Part shown: in pieces, positions 16,791-24,880 of the stretch
Layout of the letters: every line of letters begins with the position of its first letter
Numbering within the stretch: the stretch's first letter is position 1
Assembly (NCBI GenBank): GCA_910584485.1
Contig: CAJUAV010000003.1
Span: forward strand, 62,001 to 126,000
Length of the DNA: 64,000 bases
Source: an uncultured Alistipes sp.
Lineage (GTDB): Bacteria; Bacteroidota; Bacteroidia; Bacteroidales; Rikenellaceae
Direction: 5' to 3'
Made by a program: the position numbers and the translations under genes
Notes under the pieces: generated by a model
The model's input: the letters and a program-made list of their open reading frames with translations, nothing else
Told to the model about the DNA's origin: nothing
The model's database searches: none

Positions 16791-17840
16791 CTACCGCTCC
16801 GCAAGCGCCGTCCCGTTGTTCGACGCCTCCCACTCCGCGCGTGTCAGGCGCGAAAAGTGCTCCGTGCGCCGATCGCCGAGCAGCGTCGGTTTGTCGTATT
16901 CGATGTGGTGGTAGCGGAAGCCGCACTTCTCCTGTACGCGGCGCGAGCGGTCGTTGCCGTCGTACCACCCACACCAGAGCGCCTCCAGCCCCAGTTCGTC
17001 GAAGGCGCGCCGCTGTACCGCCCGCACCGCCTCGGGGATGAGGCCGCGGCCCCAGAAGGGCCGGCCGATCCAGTAGCCGATCTCCGCCTCGCGCCCTCCG
17101 ACCTCGGCCGTGTGGACCGACTCGGCGAAATGCAGCCCCACGGCGCCCACCGGCTCGTCGCTTTCGCGCAGCGCCGCGGCGTAGACCTCGGGAGCCGAGA
17201 AAACGGTGCGGATGATCGCGCGGCTCTCTTCGACCGAGCGATGGGGCACCCAACCCGCCATCGGCCCCACGGCGGGGTCCTGCGCGTAGCGGTAGAGTGT
17301 TTCGGCATCCGTTTCGCGCCAGGGGCGCAGCCGCAGCCGTTCGGTCTCGATGACCACCTCGGCGCGCTCCTTCCGAAAGCGGATCATGTCGCGCAGGGTG
17401 ATCCCCTCCTCGACGATGGGGCGGTCGTAGTTGTCGCGGAAGAAATCGGGGATGCGGTGCGTGAAGCGGAAGCCGCACGCCTCGTAGAAACGGCGGTTCG
17501 AGGGCGTTTCGCCCGTGCCGACGAGCAGCTGCCGCGTGCGGGGGCCGCAGCAGCGTTCGGCGTGGGCCAGCAGCTGCCGTCCCAACCCCTGCCGCCGAAA
17601 GGGGGCCGCGACGGCGATGTTCTTGATTTCGCTGCACCCCTCCTCCTCGTCCGTCACGACGCAGACGCCGCACGGGAGGTCGCCGCGGAAGAGGACGTAG
17701 AGGGTGCCCCGATCGAGGTAACGGTCGATCATCCGCTCCGACTCGTCGCCGACGAGCAGCAGCGGCAGGTAGCGGCGTTTGTCGTGTTCGATGCGTTCGA
17801 TGCGGATGGCGCATGCGGCGGGGGTGCGGGGCGTTTCCAT
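16791..17840 (-). CDS. Tandem double GNAT acetyltransferase
   Basis: 349 aa with two complete GNAT domains in one chain. Domain 1 (about 1-150) has the acetyl-CoA loop FRRQGLGRQLL and the RRFYEACGFR end typical of Acetyltransf_1. Domain 2 (about 165-349) has the RimJ/RimL-type start ETERLRLRPW, FWGRGLIPEAV and VQEKCGFRYH. RimL-like enzymes acetylate protein N-termini, antibiotics or small amines; neither substrate can be told here. It is transcribed divergently from the nitroreductase from its own -7 box at 17858. Confidence 0.88.
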   Translation of the reverse strand: METPRTPAACAIRIERIEHDKRRYLPLLLVGDESERMIDRYLDRGTLYVLFRGDLPCGVCVVTDEEEGCSEIKNIAVAAPFRRQGLGRQLLAHAERCCGPRTRQLLVGTGETPSNRRFYEACGFRFTHRIPDFFRDNYDRPIVEEGITLRDMIRFRKERAEVVIETERLRLRPWRETDAETLYRYAQDPAVGPMAGWVPHRSVEESRAIIRTVFSAPEVYAAALRESDEPVGAVGLHFAESVHTAEVGGREAEIGYWIGRPFWGRGLIPEAVRAVQRRAFDELGLEALWCGWYDGNDRSRRVQEKCGFRYHHIEYDKPTLLGDRRTEHFSRLTRAEWEASNNGTALAER

Positions 17841-17857
17841 GGCGGTGTTTTTGCGAA

Positions 17858-17865
17858 CAAAGATA
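17858..17865 (-). promoter_or_regulatory. -7 box of the double GNAT gene
   Basis: TATCTTTG on the minus strand, 17 bases before the ATG at 17840. Confidence 0.65.
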
Positions 17866-17947
17866 GGGATTTTCGGCCGTCCGCCCGCGCCGCGGCGGGA
17901 TTTTTGCGCGCTTCGGGAGGGCCTCCGCGCGGCATCGGCCGCACCGG

Positions 17948-17979
17948 TTTGCTTTTGCGCCCGCTTTTTCGTACCTTCG
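17948..17979 (+). promoter_or_regulatory. Probable promoter of the nitroreductase
   Basis: TTTG at 17948-17951 and TACCTTCG at 17972-17979 are 20 bases apart. The -7 box differs from consensus at one position. The ATG is at 18002. Confidence 0.5.
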
Positions 17980-18001
17980 ACTGCACAAAACCGATCCGAA
18001 C

Positions 18002-18529
18002 ATGGAATTTTACGAACTGCTCCGCCGCCGCCGCTCGATCCGCAAGTACGAGCCGCGCCCCGTCCCCGCCGAGGTGGTCGACCGCCTCTTGCAGGCGACC
18101 CTTACCGCCCCCTCGTCGCGCAACACCCGTTCGACCCACCTGCTGGTGGTCGACCGCCCCGACCTCATCGAGCGCATGGCCGCCATGCGCGACTACGGCT
18201 CGGCCTTCCTGAAGGGGGCCCCGCTGGCGATCCTCGTGCTGGGCGACACGACGGCGGGCGATCTGTGGCAGGTAAACTGCGCCATCTCGGCCACGCTGCT
18301 CCAGCTCGCCTGCGTCGAGGAGGGGCTCGGCTCCTGCTGGGTCCACGTCGACGGCCGTCCCCGCCTCAAGGCGGAGCCTGCGGGCGAACAGGCGGCCGAT
18401 TACCTGCGGTCGTTCCTGCCGATTCCCGCGGGGTGCGCACCCCTGTGCGCCGTCGCCGTCGGCTACTCCGATTTCCATCCCGCCGAGCTGCCGCCCTTCG
18501 ATGCCGAAACGCACGTGCACAGACTCTGA
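18002..18529 (+). CDS. Nitroreductase-family FMN oxidoreductase
   Basis: 175 aa. It opens with the family motif ELLRRRRSIRKYEPRPVP and TAPSSRNTRSTHLLVV, the FMN phosphate-binding region. The central GAPLAILVLGD and the AISATLLQLACVEEGLGSCWVH segment are typical. It would reduce nitro or quinone-like compounds with NAD(P)H; the natural substrate is unknown. It is a single-gene unit, divergent from the double GNAT, with a terminator at 18572. Confidence 0.9.
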   Translation: MEFYELLRRRRSIRKYEPRPVPAEVVDRLLQATLTAPSSRNTRSTHLLVVDRPDLIERMAAMRDYGSAFLKGAPLAILVLGDTTAGDLWQVNCAISATLLQLACVEEGLGSCWVHVDGRPRLKAEPAGEQAADYLRSFLPIPAGCAPLCAVAVGYSDFHPAELPPFDAETHVHRL

Positions 18530-18571
18530 AAAGGCGCCGTCTATACAATATAAGGTCCGCCCGATAACGCG

Positions 18572-18610
18572 AAAAGCGCTCCTCGTCGCAGGGGAGCGCT
18601 TTGCTTTTTA
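18572..18610 (+). terminator. Terminator of the nitroreductase gene
   Basis: AAAGCGCTCC pairs with GGAGCGCTTT (10 bp) and is followed by a T-rich stretch. The T stretch is itself part of TTTTTAAGCTAAAAA, which resembles the inverted repeat before susC. Confidence 0.8.
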
Positions 18611-18752
18611 AGCTAAAAACACAGGCGGCGGAGCGCGCAATGCGTTTGCGGCGAGCTGCTTGCGGAGCGCCTGCCCCGAAAAAAAGAAGCGTCCGCCGAA
18701 GGGGCGGACGACAAATTCTGACCGGCATGTTTGGAATTGCCGATTTTCTGAC
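18611..18752. other. Intergenic stretch before susC
   Basis: No gene is seen. It holds a degenerate fragment of the modular repeat (about 18625-18680). It also holds a hairpin CGTCCGCC...GGCGGACG (18690-18710) flanked on its left by an A run, so it would read as an intrinsic terminator on the minus strand although no minus-strand gene ends here. Confidence 0.5.
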
Positions 18753-18760
18753 TATCTTTG
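18730..18760 (+). promoter_or_regulatory. Promoter of susC-susD
   Basis: TTTG at 18730-18733 and TATCTTTG at 18753-18760, spaced by 19 bases, match the full consensus. Transcription should start within the inverted repeat at 18764-18790. Confidence 0.85.
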
Positions 18761-18763
18761 TAT

Positions 18764-18790
18764 GTTGACTTTTTAGCTTAAAAAGTCAAC
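18764..18790 (+). repeat. 12-bp perfect inverted repeat at the susC transcription start
   Basis: GTTGACTTTTTA and TAAAAAGTCAAC are separated by GCT. The repeat begins 4 bases after the -7 box and lies in the 5' leader, 33 bases before the ATG. It can be a DNA operator or an RNA hairpin at the very 5' end of the mRNA. Confidence 0.85.
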
Positions 18791-18822
18791 GCAACCCAAC
18801 TCAACCCATTACTAACAACTAA

Positions 18823-21800
18823 ATGAAGAACAACATGAAACAGACTTCTACGAATGCGGTCGCCGCATGGGTACGGAGAGTCTCCCTCGCGGCGGCTCTG
18901 CTGTGCTTCGCAGTGGCAGCGTATGCGCAGCAGCGCGTTACCGGTACGGTGACCGACGCCAAAGGCGAACCGGTAATCGGCGCGAGCGTCGTGGTCGAGG
19001 GTACGACCAACGGCACGACGACGGGCGTCGACGGCACCTTCTCGCTCAACGCGCCCGCCGACGCCAAGCTGGTCGTATCGTTCCTCGGTTATGCGGGGCA
19101 GACGATCGCCGTGGGCGGACAGACGGCCGTGCAGGTGGTGCTCCAGGAGGACGCCGCGATGCTCGACGACGTGGTGGTGATCGGCTTCGGCGTGGTCAAG
19201 AAGCGCGACCTGACGGGTTCGGTCTCCTCGGTGAAGGCCGACAAGCTGTTGCAGGCCCCCACCTCGAGCGTCGTCACCTCGCTCCAGGGCCGCGTGGCGG
19301 GTCTCGACATCGACGGCTCGACGATGCGTATCCGCGGTAACCGCTCGATCAACGGCTCGAACGACCCGCTCGTAATCATCGACGGCGTGCAGGGCGGTTC
19401 GATCAGCGACCTCAACCCGAACGACATCGAGACGATCGACGTGTTGAAGGATGCCTCGTCGACGGCCATCTACGGTTCGCAGGGTGCCAACGGCGTCATC
19501 ATCGTCACCACGAAGCAGGCCAAGAGCGGTCAGGTTTCCGTCTCGTACGACGGCTACGTGACGCTCGGCATGCGTTCGCAGCACCCCGATTTCCGCTCGG
19601 GCGACAACTACTACGAAGCGCGCCGCCTCGCCGCCGTCAACGCGGGGATGTGGACCGGCCCGACCGACGACGAGTCGCTCTTCGACTCGCCCGAGGCCTA
19701 CGCCGCCTACAAGGCGGGCCGCTGGACCGACTACGAGAAGCTCCTCCAGAAGGACGTCACCTTGAGCCACAAGCACACCGTTTCGGTATCGGGCGGCACG
19801 GAGAAGACCGCGGCCCGCTTCTCGCTGGGCTATGCGGGCAACGGCTCGAAATGGGAGAAGAGCGACGGTTCGAAGCGCTACACGCTGCGTTCGAGCATCG
19901 ACCACAAGTTCTACGACTGGATCAACGCGGGCGTGAACTTCCAGCTGACCCACAACCGTTCGAAGAACAGCCCCTACCAGGCCGCTTCGACGACGGGCAT
20001 GCAGCTCGGTTCGCCCTATGACGAGGAGGGCGTGCTCGTGACCTACCCGCTCGGCGCGGCCGGTTACGTCAACCCGCTCATCGACGGCGCGGGCACGAAG
20101 CTCTACAGCGCCGAGTCGTACAGCACGAACGTCGTGGCCAACGCCTACGTCGACATCCGTCCCGTGAAGGGCCTCACGATCCGTTCGCAGTTCAACACCC
20201 ACCTGACCAACGCTTCGAGCGGCTCGTACAAGGACAAGGGCCACTCGACCGAGCTCAACACCACGAAACAGAGCGTCGCCACGGAGACCAAGTCGAACGG
20301 CACCTACGTCGAGTGGAACAACATCATCACCTACAATTTCACCGTCGCCGACGACCACAACTTCGGCATCACGGCCCTCACGGCGTGGAACAAGTCGATG
20401 AAGGACGAACTGGCGGGTACGGACAACGACCAGCTCGTCTCGAGCAACCTGTGGTGGGCCCTCGGCAGCGGCGACGCGACGCGTCGCGGCCTCGTGTCGT
20501 CCTACGTCCAGACGCAGAACTTCAGCTACGCGGGCCGCATCTCCTACAACTACAAGGGCAAGTACCTCTTCACCGCATCGCTGCGCCGCGACGGCGCCTC
20601 GGTGCTGGCCAAGGGTCACAAGTGGGCTTCGTTCCCCTCGGTGGCCGTCGCCTGGCGTCTGTCGGACGAGGGCTTCATGCAGGGCACCCGCTCGTGGCTC
20701 GACGACCTGAAACTGCGCGCCACCTACGGCGTCACGGGTAACTCGGGTATCAAGGCCTACGGCACGCAGAGCGGCGTGACCCCCGCCAACTACCAGTCGG
20801 CCTTCCAGGACATCGCCGTCAACCGCTACCTCTTCAACAACGAGATCGGTAACGTCGACACGAAATGGGAGCTCTCGAAGACGCTCGACATCGGTCTGGA
20901 CCTTACCATGTTTAACGGCCGCGTGAACCTCGTCGCCGACTACTACCGCACGAAGACGAGCGACCTGCTGCTGCTGCGTTCGCTCCCCACCTCGTCGGGC
21001 AACGACGGTAACTTCAAGCTCTACACGAACATCGGTTCGACCGAGAACAAGGGCTTCGAGATGACCCTGACGACGCAGAACATCGTCAAGAAGAATTTCA
21101 CCTGGAGCTCGACGCTCACCTTCTCGACCAACAAGGAGCGCATCACGAGCCTCGTCGACGGCCAGAACATCCTGCTCGGCAACTCGAAGGAGAGCGAAAC
21201 CCTTATGATCGGCCACCCGATCAAGTCGTTCCAGTCGTTCATCTACCAGGGCATCTGGCGCACGGACGAGGCGGCCGAAGCGGGCAAGTATTTCACCGAC
21301 GCCAACAAGACGATCCCCTTCAAGCCGGGCGACGTGAAGGTGGCCGACATCGACGGCGACTTCGTCATCGACGAGAACTCGGACATCGCCTACCTCGGTT
21401 CGACCTCGCCGAAGTGGTACGCGGGCTTCACGAACGATTTCCGCTACCGCAACTTCGACCTGAACGTCTACATGTACTGCCGCTGGGGCCAGTGGGGCGA
21501 CAACCCGCAGGCGTCGTACAACCCCTCGACGGGCGGCTCCTACACGAACATGAACTACTGGGTGGCCGGCACGAACGAAGGCGGCAACCTGCCCGCCCTG
21601 TTCAAGGACAAGAAGCTCTACGAGTACAAGGGCTACCAGGGCCTGTCGTACATCGACCGTTCGTTCTTCAAGATCAAGCGCATTTCGCTCGGTTACACGC
21701 TGCCGAAGCAGCTCTCGCGCAAGGCGCGCATGGAAAACCTGCGCATCTACGCCACCGTGACGGATCCCTTCCACTGGTCGAAATCGGACTGGATGGACGG

Positions 21801-21858
21801 TTACGATCCCGAGGGGCTCGCCCGCAGCGTCGTATTCGGTGTCAACCTCACTTTCTAA
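18823..21858 (+). CDS. SusC-family TonB-linked outer-membrane transporter
   Basis: 1011 aa. A signal peptide ends near AYAQ (about residue 36). Next comes the carboxypeptidase-regulatory-like domain (TGTVTDAKGEPVIGASVVVEGTTNG), then the plug domain (VVVIGFGVVKKRDLTGSVSSV; PLVIIDGVQGG; DIETIDVLKDASSTAIYGSQGANGVI in pieces) and a large C-terminal beta-barrel ending in VNLTF. It imports an oligosaccharide or other large substrate together with the SusD lipoprotein downstream. No glycoside hydrolase, sensor or sigma factor is adjacent, so the substrate is open. The ATG at 18835 is an alternative start. Confidence 0.95.
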   Translation: MKNNMKQTSTNAVAAWVRRVSLAAALLCFAVAAYAQQRVTGTVTDAKGEPVIGASVVVEGTTNGTTTGVDGTFSLNAPADAKLVVSFLGYAGQTIAVGGQTAVQVVLQEDAAMLDDVVVIGFGVVKKRDLTGSVSSVKADKLLQAPTSSVVTSLQGRVAGLDIDGSTMRIRGNRSINGSNDPLVIIDGVQGGSISDLNPNDIETIDVLKDASSTAIYGSQGANGVIIVTTKQAKSGQVSVSYDGYVTLGMRSQHPDFRSGDNYYEARRLAAVNAGMWTGPTDDESLFDSPEAYAAYKAGRWTDYEKLLQKDVTLSHKHTVSVSGGTEKTAARFSLGYAGNGSKWEKSDGSKRYTLRSSIDHKFYDWINAGVNFQLTHNRSKNSPYQAASTTGMQLGSPYDEEGVLVTYPLGAAGYVNPLIDGAGTKLYSAESYSTNVVANAYVDIRPVKGLTIRSQFNTHLTNASSGSYKDKGHSTELNTTKQSVATETKSNGTYVEWNNIITYNFTVADDHNFGITALTAWNKSMKDELAGTDNDQLVSSNLWWALGSGDATRRGLVSSYVQTQNFSYAGRISYNYKGKYLFTASLRRDGASVLAKGHKWASFPSVAVAWRLSDEGFMQGTRSWLDDLKLRATYGVTGNSGIKAYGTQSGVTPANYQSAFQDIAVNRYLFNNEIGNVDTKWELSKTLDIGLDLTMFNGRVNLVADYYRTKTSDLLLLRSLPTSSGNDGNFKLYTNIGSTENKGFEMTLTTQNIVKKNFTWSSTLTFSTNKERITSLVDGQNILLGNSKESETLMIGHPIKSFQSFIYQGIWRTDEAAEAGKYFTDANKTIPFKPGDVKVADIDGDFVIDENSDIAYLGSTSPKWYAGFTNDFRYRNFDLNVYMYCRWGQWGDNPQASYNPSTGGSYTNMNYWVAGTNEGGNLPALFKDKKLYEYKGYQGLSYIDRSFFKIKRISLGYTLPKQLSRKARMENLRIYATVTDPFHWSKSDWMDGYDPEGLARSVVFGVNLTF

Positions 21859-21882
21859 TCCCCTAAACCTCATTCGAAACCT

Positions 21883-23700
21883 ATGAAAAGCATCCAATAT
21901 CGTATTTCGGTCGCAGCGGCCGCATTGCTGGCGGTCGTCGGATTGCAGTCCTGCGATCTGGACGAATACAACCCCTCGGGCGCGACGGCCGACGTCGTCT
22001 TCTCGACGCCCGAAGGCATCGAAGCACTCGTCAACTCGATGTATTTCAACTTCCGCTGGAAATATTTCGGGCGCGAGGATCCCGTTCTCTACCTCGAGGG
22101 CAGTACCGACCTGTGGCTGAACCAGGCCAACCAGAACTACGGTCAGAAGATGACCCGTTACGAGGGGTTGCAGGGCGACGTGGGCCAGATCGCCAACGTC
22201 TGGAACCGCGTCTACGACGATATCAACCTCGCCAACTCGGTCATCAACCGCATCCAGAACGTACCCTACACGAACCCCGTCGAGAAGGCCGCCCGCGAGG
22301 GCGAGGCGCGCTGGCTGCGCTCCTACTGCTACTGGTGGCTGGTGGAGTTCTTCGGCGACATCGAACTGCGTCTGGAGGAGACCTCCTCGCCGAATTTCTA
22401 CGCCTACCGCACCCCTGCGACGGAGATCTACGACAAGGTAATCATCCCCGACGCCGAGCTGGCCTGCACGCAGCTGCAGGTCGAGCCGATCGACGGCATC
22501 ATGGGCCGTTACACGCGCAAGGCGGCCTACGGCCTGCTGGCCCGCGTCTGCCTGACGCGCGCCGCCTACTGCGCCGAGGGGAGCGCCGAGCAGAAGGCCT
22601 TCTATGAAAAGGCCCTTGCGGCGGCCGACTACGTCGTTCAGAACAAGGCGTCGCTCGGCATCAAAATCTACCCGACCTACGACGAGGTATGGCGCGCCGA
22701 GAACAACAAGACCAACACGGAGTACCTGGCTGTGGTGACCCACTCGTCGATCGCCTCGAACAACCCCCAGGCGAAGAACCCGAACCGTCTGCACTGCTAC
22801 TTCTCGCCGAAGCTCAACGGCCGCGTGGGCATCAAGACGACGGCCGACAGCTGGGAGTATTTCAAGGAGAGCAACCTCATGATGCCGACGAAGTATTTCC
22901 TCGGCCTCTTCGAGGAGGGCGACCTGCGCTACGAGACGCTCTTCCAGGAGAAGTTCTACGCCAACACCGATTTCGAGTGGAAGGAGGATTCGGGCGACCT
23001 GGCGCTCTATAAGAAGGCATACGGGCCGATCGTGAACAAGAAGGTGAACGAGGGCGATCTGGCGCTCTATTTCACGCGCAACAAGGTCTCGGACCAGGAG
23101 AAGGCCGAGGCGAGCTACGCCGTGGTCGACATCGACATGCTCTACCATCCGTCGGGTCTGCTGAAGACCGCCGAGGAGGCTTCGACGCAGATCATTTCGA
23201 GCTTCCCGCGCTTCAAAAAGTACCGCATTTCGGATCCCGACAGCGACGTGAAGCTGCTTGCGGCCGCCAACGGCGTCGTGGGCTTCGCCGACGTGCCCAT
23301 CATGCGCTACGCCGAGATGCCGCTCATCGCCGCCGAGGCCTGCATCGGGCTGAATCGGACCGCCGATGCCGCGAAGTACATCAACGACGAGATCCGCACC
23401 TCGCGCGTCGTGAAGCCCGGCTACGAGAACGCCATGAAGGTTTCGGCCTCGGACATGACCGTCGAGTTCATCCTCGAGGAGCGCGCCCGCGAGCTGTGCG
23501 GCGAGTGGCTGCGCTGGTTCGACCTGAAGCGCACGGGCAAGCTGGTCGAGTATTGCAGCAAGCACAACCCGAACATCGGTTCGAACATCCAGCCCTACCA
23601 CGCGCTGCGTCCGATTCCCGTCCGTTTCCTCGACAAACTGCTCAATGCCGAGGAGTTCGGGCAGAACCCGGGCTACGATCCGTACGTGGTGAACAAGTAG
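21883..23700 (+). CDS. SusD-family surface lipoprotein
   Basis: 605 aa. A lipoprotein signal has the lipobox LQSC (Cys24), followed by acidic residues that favour surface export. The N-terminal SusD-like region (about 25-230) includes NVWNRVYDDINLANSVINRI and ARWLRSYCYWWLVEFFGDI. The C-terminal SusD/RagB domain includes LEERARELCGEWLRWFDLKR. It binds the ligand and lids the SusC barrel. It is 24 bases after susC in the same operon and is followed by a terminator. Confidence 0.95.
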   Translation: MKSIQYRISVAAAALLAVVGLQSCDLDEYNPSGATADVVFSTPEGIEALVNSMYFNFRWKYFGREDPVLYLEGSTDLWLNQANQNYGQKMTRYEGLQGDVGQIANVWNRVYDDINLANSVINRIQNVPYTNPVEKAAREGEARWLRSYCYWWLVEFFGDIELRLEETSSPNFYAYRTPATEIYDKVIIPDAELACTQLQVEPIDGIMGRYTRKAAYGLLARVCLTRAAYCAEGSAEQKAFYEKALAAADYVVQNKASLGIKIYPTYDEVWRAENNKTNTEYLAVVTHSSIASNNPQAKNPNRLHCYFSPKLNGRVGIKTTADSWEYFKESNLMMPTKYFLGLFEEGDLRYETLFQEKFYANTDFEWKEDSGDLALYKKAYGPIVNKKVNEGDLALYFTRNKVSDQEKAEASYAVVDIDMLYHPSGLLKTAEEASTQIISSFPRFKKYRISDPDSDVKLLAAANGVVGFADVPIMRYAEMPLIAAEACIGLNRTADAAKYINDEIRTSRVVKPGYENAMKVSASDMTVEFILEERARELCGEWLRWFDLKRTGKLVEYCSKHNPNIGSNIQPYHALRPIPVRFLDKLLNAEEFGQNPGYDPYVVNK

Positions 23701-23805
23701 GCTTGCAGGCCCTGCCGAAGGCCGGCTCCCCGTTTTCGGGCGAGGCGGCCGCGCAGGGCGGGAGTTACGGCTCCCTGACGAGCCGTGTTTCGTAAAAAGG
23801 GAGCG

Positions 23806-23840
23806 GGGCCGCCTGTCGCAAGACGGGCGGCCCTTTCTTT
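23806..23840 (+). terminator. Terminator of susC-susD
   Basis: GGGCCGCC-TGTC pairs with GAC-GGGCGGCCC, followed by TTTCTTT. It is about 105 bases after the susD stop. Confidence 0.8.
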
Positions 23841-24350
23841 GTTAAGAATTAAAAATGGGGGGGGGCTTTCGGGCGAGGTCTCGTTTCGACCTCGCAGAGG
23901 TCGGCAGCCCGCAGCCCGAATAAGGAAATCGCACGCAAGTGCGGCGGGCCGAAGCCGCCCCCTGGCGGAGGGCTGCAACTCGCCGAGGGGCTCGATGCCG
24001 CCTCCGCTCGGCTGCGAGCCGGTTGCGGTATCTGCGATCCCGCGAGGGATCGGCGGGCTGTCGGGCGTCTTTGCATGCAGAACGGTTCGACGTCGCAGAC
24101 GTCGGCAGCCCGCAGCCGCCCTCGGGCGGAGGGCTGCAACTCGCCCGAAGGCTCGATGCCGCCTCCGCTCGGCTGCGGGCAGTGCGAAAATGCGCGCGTC
24201 AGCGCGGCGGGCCGCAGCTGACGAGTGCGTACGCTCCGCAGGCTTCGATCCGAACGGTTCGCGCTTTAGCGCGGCGGGCCGCAGCTTTCGGCGGCGAAGG
24301 CCCGCTGCTCGCGTCCGCTCGTTGCGTCCCTTCGCAAGCTGCTGCCCCGA
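23841..24350 (+). repeat. Intergenic modular repeat array 5
   Basis: An AT block (23841-23856) and a run of nine G (23857-23865) start the array. It contains the hairpins CGACCTC-GCA-GAGGTCG, CGCACGCAAGTGCG, CGATCCC-GCGA-GGGATCG, CGACGTC-GCA-GACGTCG, CGCGCGTCAGCGCG and CGCGCTTTAGCGCG. These alternate with type III and type II cassettes. This is the richest set of hairpin variants in the window. It lies between convergent susD and rpmH; no gene is seen. Confidence 0.85.
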
Positions 24351-24403
24351 ACTTAAATCGCGCGAAAAGCGGGTGCCGTTCTTCGCCGCCCCTCCCTCCA
24401 TCA

Positions 24404-24434
24404 CAAAAAAAGACCGACTGAAAATCAGTCGGTC
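24404..24434 (-). terminator. Terminator of rpmH
   Basis: The 10-bp stem GACCGACTGA/TCAGTCGGTC with a 3-nt loop has an A run to its left, which is a T run on the minus strand. It lies 45 bases beyond the rpmH stop. Confidence 0.85.
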
Positions 24435-24479
24435 CGCTCTTCGGTCGGTCGGAGAGTGCCCCCGCCTCCTCGGACGGGT

Positions 24480-24644
24480 TTAGTATTTGAACGTCGACTC
24501 GTCCGATACCGTCAGCTTCTTGCGGCCCTTCGCACGGCGTGCAGCCAGTACCTTGCGACCGTTCGCCGTAGCCATGCGAGCGCGGAAACCGTGCTTGTTG
24601 ATGCGCTTGCGACGCGAGGGCTGGTAAGTTCTCTTCATTGCCAT
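24480..24644 (-). CDS. rpmH: 50S ribosomal protein L34
   Basis: 54 aa, very basic. It starts MAMKRTYQPSRRKRINKHGF and contains RARMATANGRKVLAARRAKG, the L34 signature. The C-terminus (LTVSDESTFKY) is longer than in E. coli L34 (46 aa), as in other Bacteroidota. It is a single-gene unit, divergent from murA, with its own promoter and terminator. Confidence 0.97.
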   Translation of the reverse strand: MAMKRTYQPSRRKRINKHGFRARMATANGRKVLAARRAKGRKKLTVSDESTFKY

Positions 24645-24685
24645 AGCTGTATCGTTTTTATTGTTTTAGACTTTTTTACGGAATG

Positions 24686-24715
24686 CAAAAGTACAACAAA
24701 AAAGTGATTCGCAAA
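24686..24715 (-). promoter_or_regulatory. Promoter of rpmH
   Basis: On the minus strand TTTG (24712-24715) and TACTTTTG (24686-24693) are 18 bases apart. The -7 box lies 41 bases before the ATG. Confidence 0.7.
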
Positions 24716-24765
24716 AATTTTTCATGAAATTATTTCAAAAAGGCGGCGAATCGCCCGAAATCTTT

Positions 24766-24773
24766 TATCTTTG
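24766..24773 (+). promoter_or_regulatory. -7 box of murA-ygiQ
   Basis: TATCTTTG, with the murA ATG 107 bases downstream, giving a leader of about 100 nt. No riboswitch is recognisable in it. Confidence 0.65.
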
Positions 24774-24880
24774 TCGAAAGGCGATTGCACGCACCCGCAA
24801 CGCGAACGGCATCGACGCGGCGCCCGCCGCCGCCCGCCGCGTCGGGTCGACGACGCCCCACCCACTCAAAGTCCGGCATT

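Noticed and set aside
18778..23601. An open frame of about 1600 codons on the minus strand opposite susC-susD
   Set aside because: It is a GC-driven shadow: its translation is rich in Arg, Val and Asp with no domain, and it runs opposite two well-supported genes.
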